A DNA stretch of 64,000 nucleotides from Brachypodius melanocephalos (lineage: Eukaryota > Chordata > Aves > Passeriformes > Pycnonotidae). Location of the stretch: contig VZSR01001685.1 in the NCBI GenBank assembly GCA_013398615.1, positions 46,865,550 to 46,929,549 of the forward strand, in the 5' to 3' direction. Under the pieces are notes generated by a model. It had not been told where the DNA came from and made no database searches. It saw only the letters and a program-made list of their open reading frames with translations. The position numbers and the translations under genes were made by a program. Positions 26,230 through 39,437 of the stretch are shown one piece after another. Position 1 is the first letter of the stretch, and each line of letters begins with the position of its first letter.

Positions 26230-29200
26230 TTTTTCCTGGAATAGTCTTTTATTCAGTTTTAAATTGTATGATTAGCCCATAAAAACTGCTTTCCATGAGC
26301 AACATGAAGAACACTAAAAGCAAGAACTGTCTTTTGTAATATACTCAACAAAGCAAGGTCACACAGTGGGGAAAGCCCTGTTTCCTATGTTCTGTCTTCT
26401 GCAGATAAAACAAAACAAAACAAAATTGTCCTGAAGTAGTTTTACAATTCAATAACTTCTAAGTGTTAGTTCTGAAAATGTGTTTTATGCTAATAGGAGG
26501 CCATGGATGGTGGTGTTAGGGCACCATTACAAGACATTACATTTAAAAGTTATATATAACCATTCGGGTCATAATTTGGAAATTTTTTTTCTTCTTATTA
26601 GAAGTTTGAATTCATTTTAGCATTAAACCCTGGACAGCACGTGAAGGTTGAGTGCAAGCACGTTGTGGCTGCTCAGTGAGCTGCTCGTCCCCTCCTGTCT
26701 GAGCAGAGATAACCACACATCACACCTGGACCACACAGCCCCAGCCACCAGGATACACACAATAATTCACATCAGGTAAGGCAGCTCAATTTACTTCATC
26801 TCACAGCCAAGGCAGCATAAAAACAGGGCAGGGCTACTGTTTGACCACCTCCAGCTCCACATTTGCCCATCTGCCCAAAAGGGTTTTTTTTTTCATTCTG
26901 TGTCTAAGAGCATCACCCAAAAATCCAGCAAGCCCAACTATATCACAGGGGTCTGGGCTTTAAATTTTCCTTGCTTTCCAAGCATGCAAGGAGCCTGTTC
27001 TGCCAACGTTTAGTGACTCCAGTGGTAAATGTGCTGCTTATTCTGCCCTAGGGGATGCAGGTTGCTGCTCTGTGAGTGTTTGCAGAGGCATGTGACCCTC
27101 GGCAGTCTGACTGGTGCTTCTGCACCAAGGGCCAGCCAGCTCTGCCTGCACTTTTACTGAATTGTGCCTTAATGAAATATAGGAGAATAAACAGAGGTGC
27201 TGTTCCCTTGAAAGACACTACATCTGAAAATTGGCAGGCTGCAGTACATTATACCATCAGCCACAGGGTCATAATATCTAAATACATTGTATATTGAAAA
27301 TAGTTACTGAGAGGTAAGTATAGTCAGCATTTGTAATAAATAACAGCTAATAAATAGTGAAAGCATTACATTCTAGGATGTAGGATCCTATGTCTTCCAC
27401 TATTTAGTAATTTATCATGTGAAATCCACTGACCTTTCCAAGCTTTCCTTTTTCCCTTTCTGTTTTGGTGAAACAGGAGTGTTAATTATGCTTTCGCTTT
27501 TTTTATTGAGTAACATTAGCATACAAATAGGCCATCAATAAGCAATTACAATCTCCATCTCAGAAAGAGGGGAACTACAATATTAAGTGTGGCTACTCAC
27601 ACAAACACACAAGTCCTTTTTAAAAAAGACAGAGCACATCACAATTGAATAAAACAGGAATGCACAGGAAAAACAGACAATGACAGATGGATAGATACCA
27701 GGCTAGCTCTCAGGCAAAGAATTCAAAAAGGTCCTTCTTATTCACCAGACAAACATAAGACTCAAAATAACCCTAGTTTTCCTCAGACTGCCCTGCCACT
27801 GACTCCAGAGATTAAAAATCTGTTCAGATCTCATGCTGGTAACATTTATGAATTTTACTCAAGTGGAAGCTATCAGTTGTGTCAAATGGCACTGACTTAT
27901 GTCTTTAGCATCATTTGACTTATTGCCAGTGAGACACTAAATCTGCTTGCTTCCTTTTTATAGTGGGGGACCTATATGAGAGAAAGGATGAATTTCTTAT
28001 ATTTGACACTCTTGGGGTAGGTTTGTGCTGAAGATGAATAATAAAACAATCACCACAATATTTTTTTCTGTGAATACAACACATTGCTGCTGTGCCTTTC
28101 ATCCAAGACCTGGTTTAAACTTGAACCTACACTGATTTAAGTAAATATGTAATTTTGAACCTTTTTGGTTGAATCAGTTTCACTGCATATTAATGGCCTA
28201 AAATTTACTTCAAATGCAAATAGGGGTAAATTAATTTTTATGTACCCATACAAGATGTTTCCACATTTTAACCTAATATTTAAGACTATTTGATCTTAAA
28301 ATTAGTTATGTCTAATGTCAATCAGCCAACACATTTATAGAAGAAGTCACTGACCTTCAGCTGAAATGCTGTAAATAAGCAGAGTTTGATTCACAGAGCA
28401 CTGGGGAAAATGTAAATAGCTTACTTTAAAACCAACTTTGACTGAAGGATGACCACCACTATGCCTTGATCTGTTGCAAGCTTCATGTCTGAAGCAGTTT
28501 GTGCATATTCTGTTTGGAGATTACATGCTCTATGGTAAAATGTAAACACTTTGAATTAATGAAACCAAAGCCTGCTGAAGAAAAACCTGCTTACAACTTT
28601 CATGAAAGTGATCTTGCCCTCTTGCCCCTGTGGTGTGGTTTGTTTTTTTTTTTTTCCTATTAAAATTATAAATAAGTCTTTGAAAACTACATAGCACTGA
28701 TTGTCTAGAAGGTCTTCTTTTGTTTAGGACTTCAGCAGACAAGTTCAGCCAAATCCTTCCTTGCCAGCTGTGGAGACAATTCCCTTGTCTTCCCACCTTT
28801 CCTGCCAGCAGCAAATACCATCTCTGGCATGGAGACAGAACCATTCAGCAGACACCACAGCTCGCAACCTACCATCAGTTTAACCAAATACAGATTAAGT
28901 TGTGAATTTCAGCTGTCAGCATTGCAAATGCTCACTCAAATTTTCCATCTCCCCCGTGAGTGTGTTTATCTTCTCAGATGCCCAGGAGGATTCAAAGATA
29001 TTCATTAACAACAGCATTCCCTTAACACAGTTTAACAATCTCCCTCTTCACCAGGTTTCCTCCAGTGTAGGCAAGATACGAGCTGCTAAAATCCAAGCTG
29101 CTGTTGGACTATTTCTCTGGTTTTAAAATACAACTAGAGAGTGACAAATATATTTTAACTCTACTATTCTCTTCAGTCCTTGTAAAATCTCAAATTTTTT

Positions 29201-29676
29201 TCCTTTAGCATTTTAGTGCTTTACCACTGAAACCTTGCATTGCATTTCCTGGTGTCTTTTTCTTGTGCTAGTACATGAGATTAAGACCCTGCTGAGGACC
29301 ACACAGGAAAAAAAAATCAATCCTTTGATAAGAGCACTGAAAAGAGCAAGGAAAAGAAAAAGGGAAAATGTTCTGAGGAGCAGGTTTTAGGGTGCAGTCC
29401 CATAAGCTGGGGTGAGCCAACCTAAAAAACTCACTGTCAACACCTTGGTGTGACACTGTGGTTCTCCCTGTCTTCCCTCTCCTCCCTGTGCCACTGGTCC
29501 TCCTGTTCTTATCTTATGTTGGCTCTGATGTCTTTGAGCCACTCCTTTCACCAATCCACCTCTCCAACCCAGCACAAAACTCTGCTGCAGGTTGGGAGGA
29601 AAAGATCAGATAGTTTCTGTAGGTTTAGTGAGCTCACAGGAAGGAGACTCAAGGACCAAAGTCAGTGAGAAAGAGC

Positions 29677-29735
29677 AACCACAGAATCTCGGGCTGAAAA
29701 GGATCTTTGAGATCATCAAGTCCAAACATGAATCT
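29677..29735 (-). mobile_element. CR1 LINE 3' tail fragment
   Basis: Reverse-orientation CR1 terminus: 'accacagaatctcgggctga', 'aaaggatctttgagatcatc' and 'aagtccaaacatg' on the plus strand. Compared with the other tails, the 'tttgagatcatcaagtcca' variant marks another subfamily. The following 250 bases are not recognisably CR1. Confidence 0.82.
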
Positions 29736-30713
29736 TGAGGCTGTGTAACCAAGAGAGGAGGAGTGACACCCACCTTTCAGGGAAATGACAAGACCCCTGA
29801 AATCAACGTTTGACCCAATTTCATCTAACATGGTAGGACATTTCCAACCATTCCCAAGGGGTTTGCTGACCTGTCCGCAGGGTTTGATTGTCCAAGTGGT
29901 TCTGTCCAGGGAATGATGCAGACAGGGGAATCTGCCATTGGAAAGGAACATCTCATACACAGACTTCCTGGCTACCTTCATGATATCAGAAAGTTCCTAG
30001 AGAATAAAGATATAAAAACACGAAAGGGTCTCAATTTCTCAAAAAGACAGCAATCTATTCTGTTAGTTGATTAGCAATGTGCTAACAGATTTTTTTTCTC
30101 CATAATTAATAGCACAAGAGTAGTATTATAAAAGAAAGGGCACTTTTTAAGTCCAAGTCTCCAATGTCTTATTTTGGATTTCTGAACACTAAACCTGTTA
30201 TAACATGAAATGTAAAATTTCACTTTTATGTGGTTTTGTTGATTTAAAAATAAGTATATTTACTTGAATCTTTTCTATATTTAAAATAGAAAATATAATC
30301 AAAATTATATTTCTTTCCAAAAAAGAAATTGGCAGAAAATCTTTTTCTAGAAAATGTGGGATCTTCCTCTAATTAAATAAAATTTAAAGCTCTTGTTATA
30401 ACTCTCTTTATAACACTGCACAAGCATATGCCAAGACAAAGCTTTTAAATTATAATTTTGCAAGGTAATATTGCAACTAATTTTCAAGGTATTGCAAATC
30501 AGCAGCCCAGCCCAAAGACATCCATTCCAATTGTTTTCTGATTTTAGGATTGCTGAATGTTCACACTTAATCATAAACACAGACTGTAGAACCACAGCTG
30601 TTATTAAAATGGAGATAAGATAAATGTTAATTAACTGGTTGTATGTCTGTAAATAAATAAACTAATCATAGGATTGCAAGTGATAGCTTTGCATCCACCT
30701 GAGGAGAAATTTC

Positions 30714-30730
30714 TTTTTTTTTTTTTTTTT
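30714..30730. repeat. Poly(T) run, 17 bases
   Basis: Uninterrupted T run in an AT-rich region, simple mononucleotide repeat. Confidence 0.9.
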
Positions 30731-31551
30731 AATTTCTTATTGGTGGTTACAAACCTCAGTAATAGAAAACATACACTTTGAAAACAATAGATTTAACAAT
30801 TCTTTTAAATTTACCTCGATGCTTTAATCTGAGAATGAAGTGAGTTGATGCACATTCTTATGACTCTCTTTCTAAAACTGAGGCATAAGTTGGACTAATG
30901 AGTGACAATGTATTCAGCTCTTGTGCTCTGTGTGCCAAATCTATCACTGGGGCAGGTCCACTAACTTTAATGTTCCTGCCATTCGTGTGAGAAATAAAGT
31001 AAAATGGAAAAGTTCAGATCACAGCTCTGATGCTGTCCTGGCTTTGCTGATGACCACTTTCAGATACCTGTCATAAGCATCATTATTTTGTTGCAGTTTG
31101 GATATTCTGACATGATCTATGTCTGTGGTTCAAAATCTTCCCTGTCTTCAATAAATGTCTACATATTACACCTCTATAAATACAGAATTCCACATCAATA
31201 TTGCTAGCAGGATATCCTAGGGTTATTTCAAATGACATTTTTATGCCTCTTACTGCTAAGTCAGTAAAGGGAAAAATATTCCTTTAATTTACTTTTAAGC
31301 TGATTAAAACTTACCGGTTCTGTGGTGTCTCAGCAACTTCACTAAAATTGCCAATTCATTTTATACAACCCCCTGAAAAAAGGGCTGACGATGTCAACTT
31401 CTTGGTCTTGTGTTTGGTCCACATGCAGTTGACCATATTAAGTCAAAAGATTGTGACTTGATATTGCTCATTCTCACACAAGTCAAGAACTGGAAGTGTG
31501 GATTCTATCTGTTTAATTCCCTGGTCTTTCTGGGATGACTAATGGCTACTC

Positions 31552-31640
31552 ACCAAACAAACAAACAAAACAAACAAAAACCAAGCCAACAAAACAAACA
31601 AGCAAACAAAAACAAACCAAACAAAACCAAACAAATAACC
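31552..31640. repeat. A/C-rich (AAAC)n low-complexity tract
   Basis: About 90 bases of imperfect CAAA/AAAC units with CCAA interruptions, closing with a run of C (CCCCCCC). The plus-strand open frame across it translates only to a Lys/Thr/Gln-rich repeat and is not a gene. Confidence 0.9.
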
Positions 31641-32935
31641 CCCCCCAAATTATTACCAGATCATTTTTGATGCTATTATATGCAATGGAGGAAGAAATAG
31701 GGTCATTTCTAGATGCAATGGAATTTCATTCAGCCTAGAAGTGAGGCTCACCAGTCTGTAGTTAAGATAGAAGAGAGGAAGACTTTCAGGAAAAACTTAA
31801 AATTTCAAGAGAAATTTTATAGGTTTTTATTTCACCAAAATTTTCCAACAGAAAAGCTTATCATTCCTCATGTTGTGTCTTGAATGTGAAGCAGGGAATC
31901 TGACATACCTTAAATTATGAAAATGTTAATATAAATAGACATTTCCAGGAAAGATAAAAGTACTGGCTAAATGTTAACCACAATATTGAAACAAGATTAA
32001 ACAGCAGTGAATATTTGTATTTTTTAAGATATGAGGTTCTAATCTTGCACAAGTAATTTCACTCAGGATTTTTAATTGCTAAAGTGAAAGGCTGAGGTGT
32101 AATTTTGGCTTTATAACTCATTGATTCTTTAAAGACAGCAAGGAAAGGAAAGTTGTCAAGATTTCCAGTGAGAGGTAGTTAAAAATATTTGTTGTTATTA
32201 TATGTTTAATCATAGTCTTTACAGTTCCTGTAAAATAGTCGATTGATTTCACAAATTAACAAAATAATAAAACTATGAGGAGAGGAGGGAGAGAGCTTAC
32301 ATTAGTAGGAAATTCTTACTGATCTGATAATCAGCCACCTATCTTTGTCATATATAATTGCACAGGGGAAAAATTTTCCTAGATTAAGTCTGAAAAATTA
32401 CTACAATAATCCCAAGGATACAATTAGCCTGCTCAGCCTAAACCCAGAAAAAATAATCCTGAGTGCCTCTTCCTCTCTTCCACTAGTAAAAGAGATCCTA
32501 GAATAAAACTGAGTTGGGAAAAAAGTGAAGTATTGAATAGAACCACAGGAGTTATATTGCAAAAAAGAAAAAGAAAAAACAGTCCAAGTATATATTTTAA
32601 AGAGCTGTTTGGATGAAAGACTTGAGATAAAGCTACTTATTCCTTCCCAGTTTCTCCCCCTCTTTCCTGTTTGGCTTCACTATAAAGCAATAAACACCAT
32701 CTGGTTTTGGAATTTTCTGCTGCTTTGCCTATGGTGCTTCTTCTACAAAATTTCCCTTGGGCCAGAATTTGCTGAGCAACCTTATCTTCCCAGAAGTTAG
32801 TGGTTTTAGGAGGGATTCAGCACCTCAAAATCTCAAATTCCTATCAAGTCTTTCTGCCTGCTGACGTGTGCCTGGATCTCATTGACTTGCCCTCCCCTCA
32901 GAGGGCTACAGGAAGGATCTCTCTCGTTCCACAGC

Positions 32936-32997
32936 ATTTTAGACCAAGGACAAGCACCTCCAGAGGATTTTAGACCAAGGATAAGTGCCTCCAGAGC
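32936..32997 (+). repeat. 31-bp tandem duplication
   Basis: Two adjacent 31-base copies (32936-32966 and 32967-32997) both begin ATTTTAGACCAAGGA and end CCTCCAGAG plus one base. They differ at four positions, three of them transitions. A two-unit minisatellite that may vary in copy number. Confidence 0.93.
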
Positions 32998-34375
32998 TTG
33001 AGTCTGCACCCACCATCCATTTCTCGCCTTTCTCTTTCCCTCCTCTAGTTTCTCCAGTGAGGTAGGTAGGGCTGGATTTCACAGGTTTTCCCCTGCCATG
33101 AGAAGGGGATTTGCTTTTCCAGAGTCCTCACCAATTGCTGCCCTCAGCCCCTGGCTGAGACACAGACACAGGGTTGAACCCCTGTGGGCAGTGCTGTACC
33201 TGACACCAAATCCCCTCTGAAATCAGGATGTGTCCCTGCTTACCAGTGACAACACGCTCCTGCCATCCACCTGCAGCACACCCAGAGAAACTGAGGCTGT
33301 GAGGTGAGACGCTTTGCCTTCCTGATCTCATGAAAACTGTCTCCTGGTTGTCTGATCTGAGCTGCAAGCACCTGACATCAAATACAGGGTGAGCAGAAGG
33401 GAAACACACAGCTGGAGGCACCAGCAGCAGGACATCCCTTTTTAGCACAATGTGGCTACTCTTATAATATGTAATATAAAATTTTACTGTAGGTAGTGTG
33501 TCCTCTGCAAAATATTTTCTGGGAGATGGCACATCCCAGAAATACTTTGTAGGATATCATCTAACTGGAGATTTTCCTTCTATATTAACTTCAATAGAGC
33601 ATTTGCAGAATAAAATGAGCTAGAGCTACCCTTCCCACAGGGTAACACAGACCCCCCTCAGTCCTAGAATAAATGTTAGAGGAGTTTCTGTGTTGCCTTT
33701 ATCTAATACATGAATTAACTCAAATGATCTGGCAATCAGTTAATTTTGGAAGAAAAATTCTCATCTGCACATGCCCTCAGCAAAGATCAGGTTTCTTTTT
33801 TTCGTCTGATCTCTCTCTCTCTGCTCTTTAAACTCCTCCACGAGAAAGTGTATCACCCTTTAGCTGTTCCCCATACACAGCCTGCTGCTGGCATGCAACC
33901 AGTAAAACTCCAACCCACAACAACATCAAGGAACAATTGCTGCTCCTGCTATCACAAGAATCCAGTTCAACTTTTGGGGTGGGTGGCTCAATCACAACCT
34001 TTACAACAGATAACCCAGACCAAGGAAAATTTGTTTTTAGAGCTACAGATGAAGAAATCATAGAGGGATGAAAAATGCCATCCAAACACCTCTGAGGAAT
34101 TATCTTCCTTATGTGGAGGTTTACTTGTAATATCGCTAAGAAAATACTGCTTCCTGTGGCCTTATATCTTTAAAATATTTCTAATACATATTGAACCTTC
34201 CTCACATGCACACCACCATGGTCTCTTAGGCTTAATACATTATCAGCTGTGGTAAACTATAGGGATATATAAAACATCAAACAAGTGCTAATTTTGTAAT
34301 TATGAAAATTAGTAAATTGTAGCTTGTTTCCTGGAACAGCTTCTCCTGGGGAAGCTGAATACAGCATTTGGAAAA

Positions 34376-34456
34376 TGTTTAAAAAACAAAAAACGAGTAA
34401 AACAAATAAAACTGAACAACAAATCACGAAAAAAACAACAAAAAACCAAACACACC
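34376..34456. repeat. A/C-rich low-complexity tract
   Basis: Irregular AAAC/AAAAC units with TAAA and GAAC interruptions. A second similar patch lies at 34557-34590. Non-coding. Confidence 0.85.
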
Positions 34457-35311
34457 AATTGTTACTCACAGAGTGACCAAAGCAATAAGTCCCTTTTTAT
34501 CACCTCAGACATCTAAATATGTACAGAACAGGTAAAAAGATTTTAAAAATCCACAAACAGAAACAAAAAAACCCAAAACAAAACAAAACTCTGGGGCTGG
34601 AATTCACAAAAGCTGGTGTGTATCTCCCAGAGTATGTGTCTGTATCTGGGCAGGTCACCTGAAGACGCCTTTACGTGCAGCACAGAATTAGACAAACAAA
34701 TTAAAGAAGATGCTGACACAATTTTCCTCATTAGTTTCCTACATTCTTAATTGCATCTTTCCAGTTCCATTAACTGCTTTTACTACATCTCCCTTGGCTA
34801 TATTAGATGTTCATGATGTGGAGATATAAAAATCATGGACCTCGCCCTGATCTGCTGGGTGTTCTTAGCTCTTCAACACTAGAGGACCTTCACTGTGCTC
34901 CAAACATAATAAAGTTCACATCACTATTTAATCTGAACCTCTCCCACACTGGAGAATTTTATTGAAATCCTCAGTTGAGGGCCCTTCTAATCCATGCCTA
35001 ACAATTTGAAAACCAATGTGTACATACCTTTAAATATTATTCACGTCAGTGTGCCTAAACAAGATTCATGTGCCTAAGAATTCTTTATTAAAAATGTGAT
35101 TTAGGGACATATGACACATAGTGACATGCCAGCTCATCCACTACTAACCCAGCTGCTCATAAATCACCTTTTTGAAAATGAACCAGAAGAGCACAGAAGA
35201 GTTTACTTGCAAGTACCCAGGAAATGCAAACTCCATGCTGGCAGAGCATGAGTACGTTTAAGACATTAAATTATTTGCCTCTATCTCATAGTTTAGGTGT
35301 CAGACAATTGA

Positions 35312-35352
35312 AGAAAACAAAAACAAACACAGAAACAAACAAACAAAAAAAG
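35312..35352. repeat. (AAAC)n low-complexity tract
   Basis: About 40 bases of AAAC/ACAAA units followed by a short A run. Same strand bias (A and C on plus) as the tracts at 31552 and 34376. Confidence 0.85.
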
Positions 35353-36110
35353 CACCCTTATGATGTGGTCATGCGTATATCATAAAGATGATTGTCCAGA
35401 ACCTTTGCAGCTGTCCTGATCTCTGTGATGAGCCTGTCCAGCTGATCCTGGCAAAAGGGGCTATGGCCACCCCACCTCAACCTGCCTGTGAGCGGGCTCT
35501 GAGTTCAACAGAGAACAAATGGGAACAATCAGAGGGCTGGGCTGTCTGTACAGGGATCAACTCCTCACCTCCTCACCTCTTCACCTCTGCCTCCTACTTT
35601 TAGTTCAGTACAAACTTTGTCTCCCTTCTCAAGGCATAAGCTGTGCCTTTCTTTATCAGCATGGTGTTAGTGACCCTGGTGAGCAACTCCCTTGATGGTG
35701 CAAACTAAACATTGCATAAGAGAGCAATAAATCACAGTGCTGTTTAACGGTGACCACAGCTTTCCCTTCCATGCTTACCAGAAGCAAAGGTGCAGGAAAA
35801 AATAACAACATAAATAAAACTTAAAATTCAGGAGTTGGATATCCACGAATTGCCATCTGGGTCAAATGAAGTCTTTCCACAAACTTCTTATGCCCATTTG
35901 GGTGTGTGACCAAGCCTTGTTGTACCTTATCCTCCTCTTCTCACCAGCAAAGCAGAGCAGCACTTCCCTGTCTAGGGCTGAATATATCAAAGATTGTGAT
36001 ATACCCACATATTTTGGCAATAAAGTTGTAGCAGTATCTCAGGTAGATAAAATCTCCTCCAAACAAAATACTGGATTCTTTTAAAAGAATAACTTCTTTT
36101 TTTTTTTTTC

Positions 36111-36390
36111 AGTTCAATCAAGCTAAAAGAACAATGTTCATTATACAAGCAGGTTTTCTGATGTAATTATCAGGGTTTCAAAGTCCCCTCCTGTACTTAA
36201 CACTCAGGGTTATGGAACTTGTTGCCAAGCAATTACCCCTTAGATTTGCTTTAATCCATGCCGATCATTTCCCAGAGTTGATCATTACTGCAGACTTTAA
36301 TTGCCTTTGTTGGCTTGTATGTTGCTGGAGTTCAAACAGAGCAGATTAACAGGAGGCTGCCAGCCACAAAGCCCTTTGAAAAAAAGGCGG
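36111..36390 (+). promoter_or_regulatory. Candidate conserved non-coding block
   Basis: Low-repeat sequence dense in developmental-factor-like words: SOX-like AACAATG, homeodomain-like TGTAATTATCA, AAGCAATTACC, GCTTTAATCC and CTTTAATTGCC. It follows a pyrimidine tract ending in CAG at 36110-36112 that looks like a 3' splice site. No clear reading frame continues from that site. The call rests on pattern alone; conservation has not been tested. Confidence 0.3.
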
Positions 36391-37713
36391 GAAGATGACT
36401 CAAGAAGCTCACCGTGTACTTTATTTCAAGGACTTCCCAGATATTGTGGTTCACACCTATATTAACCTCAGAGAAGGCCTGCAGGAGTTATATCCTGATC
36501 TTGCTGCTATCAGTTTTACAGTGGTACCAGCCATCTGCATTGCACAGAGTTGCAGGCGGGAAAATCAGTAAGGAATTGGAAAAACAACGACTGAATTAAG
36601 CAGAAAGAAGGATAAGAACATTATCTGTGGACACTGAAGAACGCAAGACAACCGAGATACCCAGTGCCTGTAAACCTGAAGCCTGTGTCAGTAGGACAGA
36701 CTGTCCCACATTATCACTCCTGTATGGTTTGTGTTTGCAGGTCACTGGGAAAGAAGGGCAGTCTCATTCCTGCTCCAAACACACAACCTGGTTCCCATCC
36801 CTTCAGATGGCATCGTTTATCTAAAGGAAGCTGCCAGGTGCAGCAGGAAGCTGGATGGAGTCTGTGATAAACAAGATCTTTTCCTCCAATAACATGGTTT
36901 ATCTATTAAGTGAAGTTGCTTTTAGAAGAGGCTCAGTACGTTTGCAACATCCCCCCTGGTAATGAGGTTAATGCACTTGATACAGCTGATACTGTGGAGC
37001 ATTCGTCAGGACCATCCCCATTTAAACACCAGATACATCTGCAACCAGATACACATTGCTTTGCCATCTAACCCAAACTCACAAAAATTTCTGGTTTTCA
37101 GTTTGTTTCCCACATGAGCATAAAAATTCTTTCTACATTTGTTACTTTTAGCACAGATTCAGATTAATCCAAAGGAGAGGGAAATTTTGTCCACACTATA
37201 TATTTTTCTTCCCTCCCACACTATTGTTATCTCTTTTCCTTTGTAGCTCAGTAACACCTAAAAGCTTTGGCAGCACACCAGGGGTTGCAGCAGCTCTCAA
37301 TATTGAACAGCTACATGGCAGTCTCAGGCTCAATTACAGAGGTATCACAAACCTAAAGAAAAGTAGGGACAATGCATATGTATGCTCGGAAACTAGCAAA
37401 ATCTAGGAAGAAGGAAGTGAAGAAAACCAAACATCACATAAAAATATGATAAGCACTAGCTGGATTTATGGATAGTTTGTGGTGACAGAGAATCAGAGGG
37501 TGACAAGGTTATGTTTGTGTAGTTTATGTGGCAGGAACACGTTGCTACAGTCACCAAACAATCATCAGACATAATGCATGTTTACACACAGCTGTGCCAT
37601 GACAAGAACAGACTTTATAGGGAGAGAAAGAAGAAGAGCTAACTTCACAGAAATTTGATATTGGTGTATATGACCAATACCGGGAGCCCATTATGCAGTA
37701 ATAATCTTTAGAG

Positions 37714-37994
37714 CTTTGGGACAAATTTTTAGCATGGCCTGTTGTGATAGGACAAAGGATAGTGGTTTTAAACTGCAGGAGGGTCGATTTAGACGAGCTA
37801 TAAGGAAGATTTTACTTTACAATGAGGGGGTAAAGCACTGGAAAAGGTTGTCCAGACTGGTGATAGATATCTCACCCCTGGAAACATTTAAGGTCAAATT
37901 GGATGGGCCTCTGAGCAACCCAAATGTCAGAGGGGGTTGACTAGACAATCTTTAAAGGTCTCTTCCAAACCAAATTATTTTACGATTCTATGTT
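37714..37994 (+). mobile_element. CR1 LINE 3' fragment
   Basis: Plus-strand CR1 copy of about 280 bases: 'ttgtgataggacaaaggata', 'gtggttttaaactgcaggag', 'atttagacgagctataagga', 'cactggaaaaggttgtccag', 'acaatctttaaaggtctctt' and the terminal 'tacgattctatgttct'. It starts inside the ORF2 end and runs to the tail. Confidence 0.93.
37716..37940 (+). pseudogene. CR1 ORF2 C-terminal remnant
   Basis: An open frame of 74 codons keeps the CR1 ORF2 C-terminal pattern: 'DRTKDSGFKLQEGRF', then 'IRKI', 'KHWKRL', 'SPLETFKVKLDGPLSN' and a stop at 37938-37940, about seven codons beyond where the usual terminus would fall. The ATG at 37716 is only a chance in-frame methionine: the true ORF2 start and the whole catalytic core are missing because the element is 5'-truncated. 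It is not a functional gene. Confidence 0.85.
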
Positions 37995-39437
37995 CTGGAT
38001 TCATGAAGAATACTTTCTTAAAAATCCCAGTAGAGCTCCCCACCACAATCCCAGGGTCAGGGCCTGGAGTGAGAGGCAGGGTGTTACAGCCCCTTTGAGA
38101 GCAGCCTGGTGTGCTCTGCACGGGGAGAGGCCGTGCCAGCCCGTGCTCCAAAGTCCTTCCCTTTGCTCCTTCCCTGTTTAGATAAACAGATATTCTCTAT
38201 CTGTGAGAACAAACAGGCTTGTTCAATGAGAAGGTGCAATTGTGCTGTGATACTCCCAGAACAACAGACAGCATTCAGCATGTAGCTGCTACCTTGAAAA
38301 TGATTTAAACTGAGCAAAATGAGAAGTGAAAAAATAAGGGTTTGCACATTTTCATTTGCTGTTTTGGGAGAAAAACCAAAAGACTATGGTTAAAAGGAAA
38401 TTTGAGAAATGCAAATAAATTGGACTAGAGATCTTAAACCCCAAGATAGAATGTTTTAACTGAGAAATTGTTGATGTGGAGATAGAAGACACTGCTTATG
38501 CTGCGTGGGACAAGACTGTCATACAAGGAGAACAAGAGAACCTGGAATAATAGAGATGGACTGGAATGCAATAGTTAAATGAATGTGAGGTCCCACAGCT
38601 GGGAATAAACACCACTAATATTTGCCATGAATAGAGGCGGCTAAGGAAAAAGAGACAAAATATTTTTGTGTATACAGTCAACAAAGAACAATATGCAACC
38701 ATTAAGTTATAACTGTGAGGAGGAATAATGCAGTCCTAAACTGTTATGGGATGTGATATTTCAAGGAAAACATGAAGAGGGGTTAAAGCCACCATACCAA
38801 AATGTGAAAATATGTGTGCAATTCCAGCCCTACATTTTCAAAGCAAATTTAAATGGGAATGGACAGGAAAACAGGTACTTTTTTGCTCATTCCAATAAAA
38901 CAGATTGTCAGGAATACAACTTTTTTTCCTTATAACTGTAGGTCTGAACTACAGAGTAAAAAAAGACTTTTAAGATGAAGGACTTTGTTGACTCAAAATG
39001 GAATTGGGTACACACCAGCCATAAATGTAGTCAGCTTGCAAACTGGAAGAAAAACATCCATCTACTTATCTGTCTGTCTATCTGAGAAATTAATTTCTAG
39101 AAATTTCCATAGGAAAAAACCCCAATGCATAAACAGAATTATTGTGGAACTTGATAAATTTACTAAATACATTTTTATGGCATATTTACCCCCAACAGAA
39201 CAGGAACAGACTTACTGAACCAGGAGATGACTTTCCACTCTATGTCCAAAACAGAATTCACCCTTTGTAGAAGATGCAAAATTCAAAATATAAATATCCT
39301 TGAGTCTACAGTTTCAACATTTACAAGAGTTTTAAATAGTTTTAAGATTCTAAAGTTTCAGCCATGGCTCATAACTTGTATATCACACATCTGTTTGGCT
39401 CTTAGGCTTTTATATGTAGTTTAAAGAGACATTTTTT

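Larger units (their letters stand above)
17137..29676. other. Largely repeat-free unique DNA, no gene seen
   Basis: Over 12 kb with only the ancient CR1 relic at 21034, a short (ACT)n at about 22351-22372 and small slippage repeats. AT-rich homeodomain-like blocks occur at 17230-17690 and 28140-28330. The interval 24850-27050 has almost no frames above 60 codons, in line with its high AT content. No coding gene or structural RNA was recognised. Confidence 0.55.
29736..37713. other. AT-rich unique DNA with A/C-rich tracts
   Basis: Holds the T run at 30714, A/C-rich tracts at 31552, 34376, 34557 and 35312, the 31-bp duplication at 32936 and enhancer-like blocks at 35000-35300 and 36111-37080. 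The interval 30110-30420 is the most AT-rich part. The 134-codon minus frame at 33128-33532 has no recognisable domain. Confidence 0.55.

Noticed and set aside
29736..29990. Possible continuation of the CR1 copy or an LTR after 29735
   Set aside because: No CR1 or LTR blocks could be matched past the tail; the segment reads as unique sequence.
31535..31738. Lys/Thr/Gln-rich plus-strand frame
   Set aside because: It is produced by the (AAAC)n tract and is not a protein.
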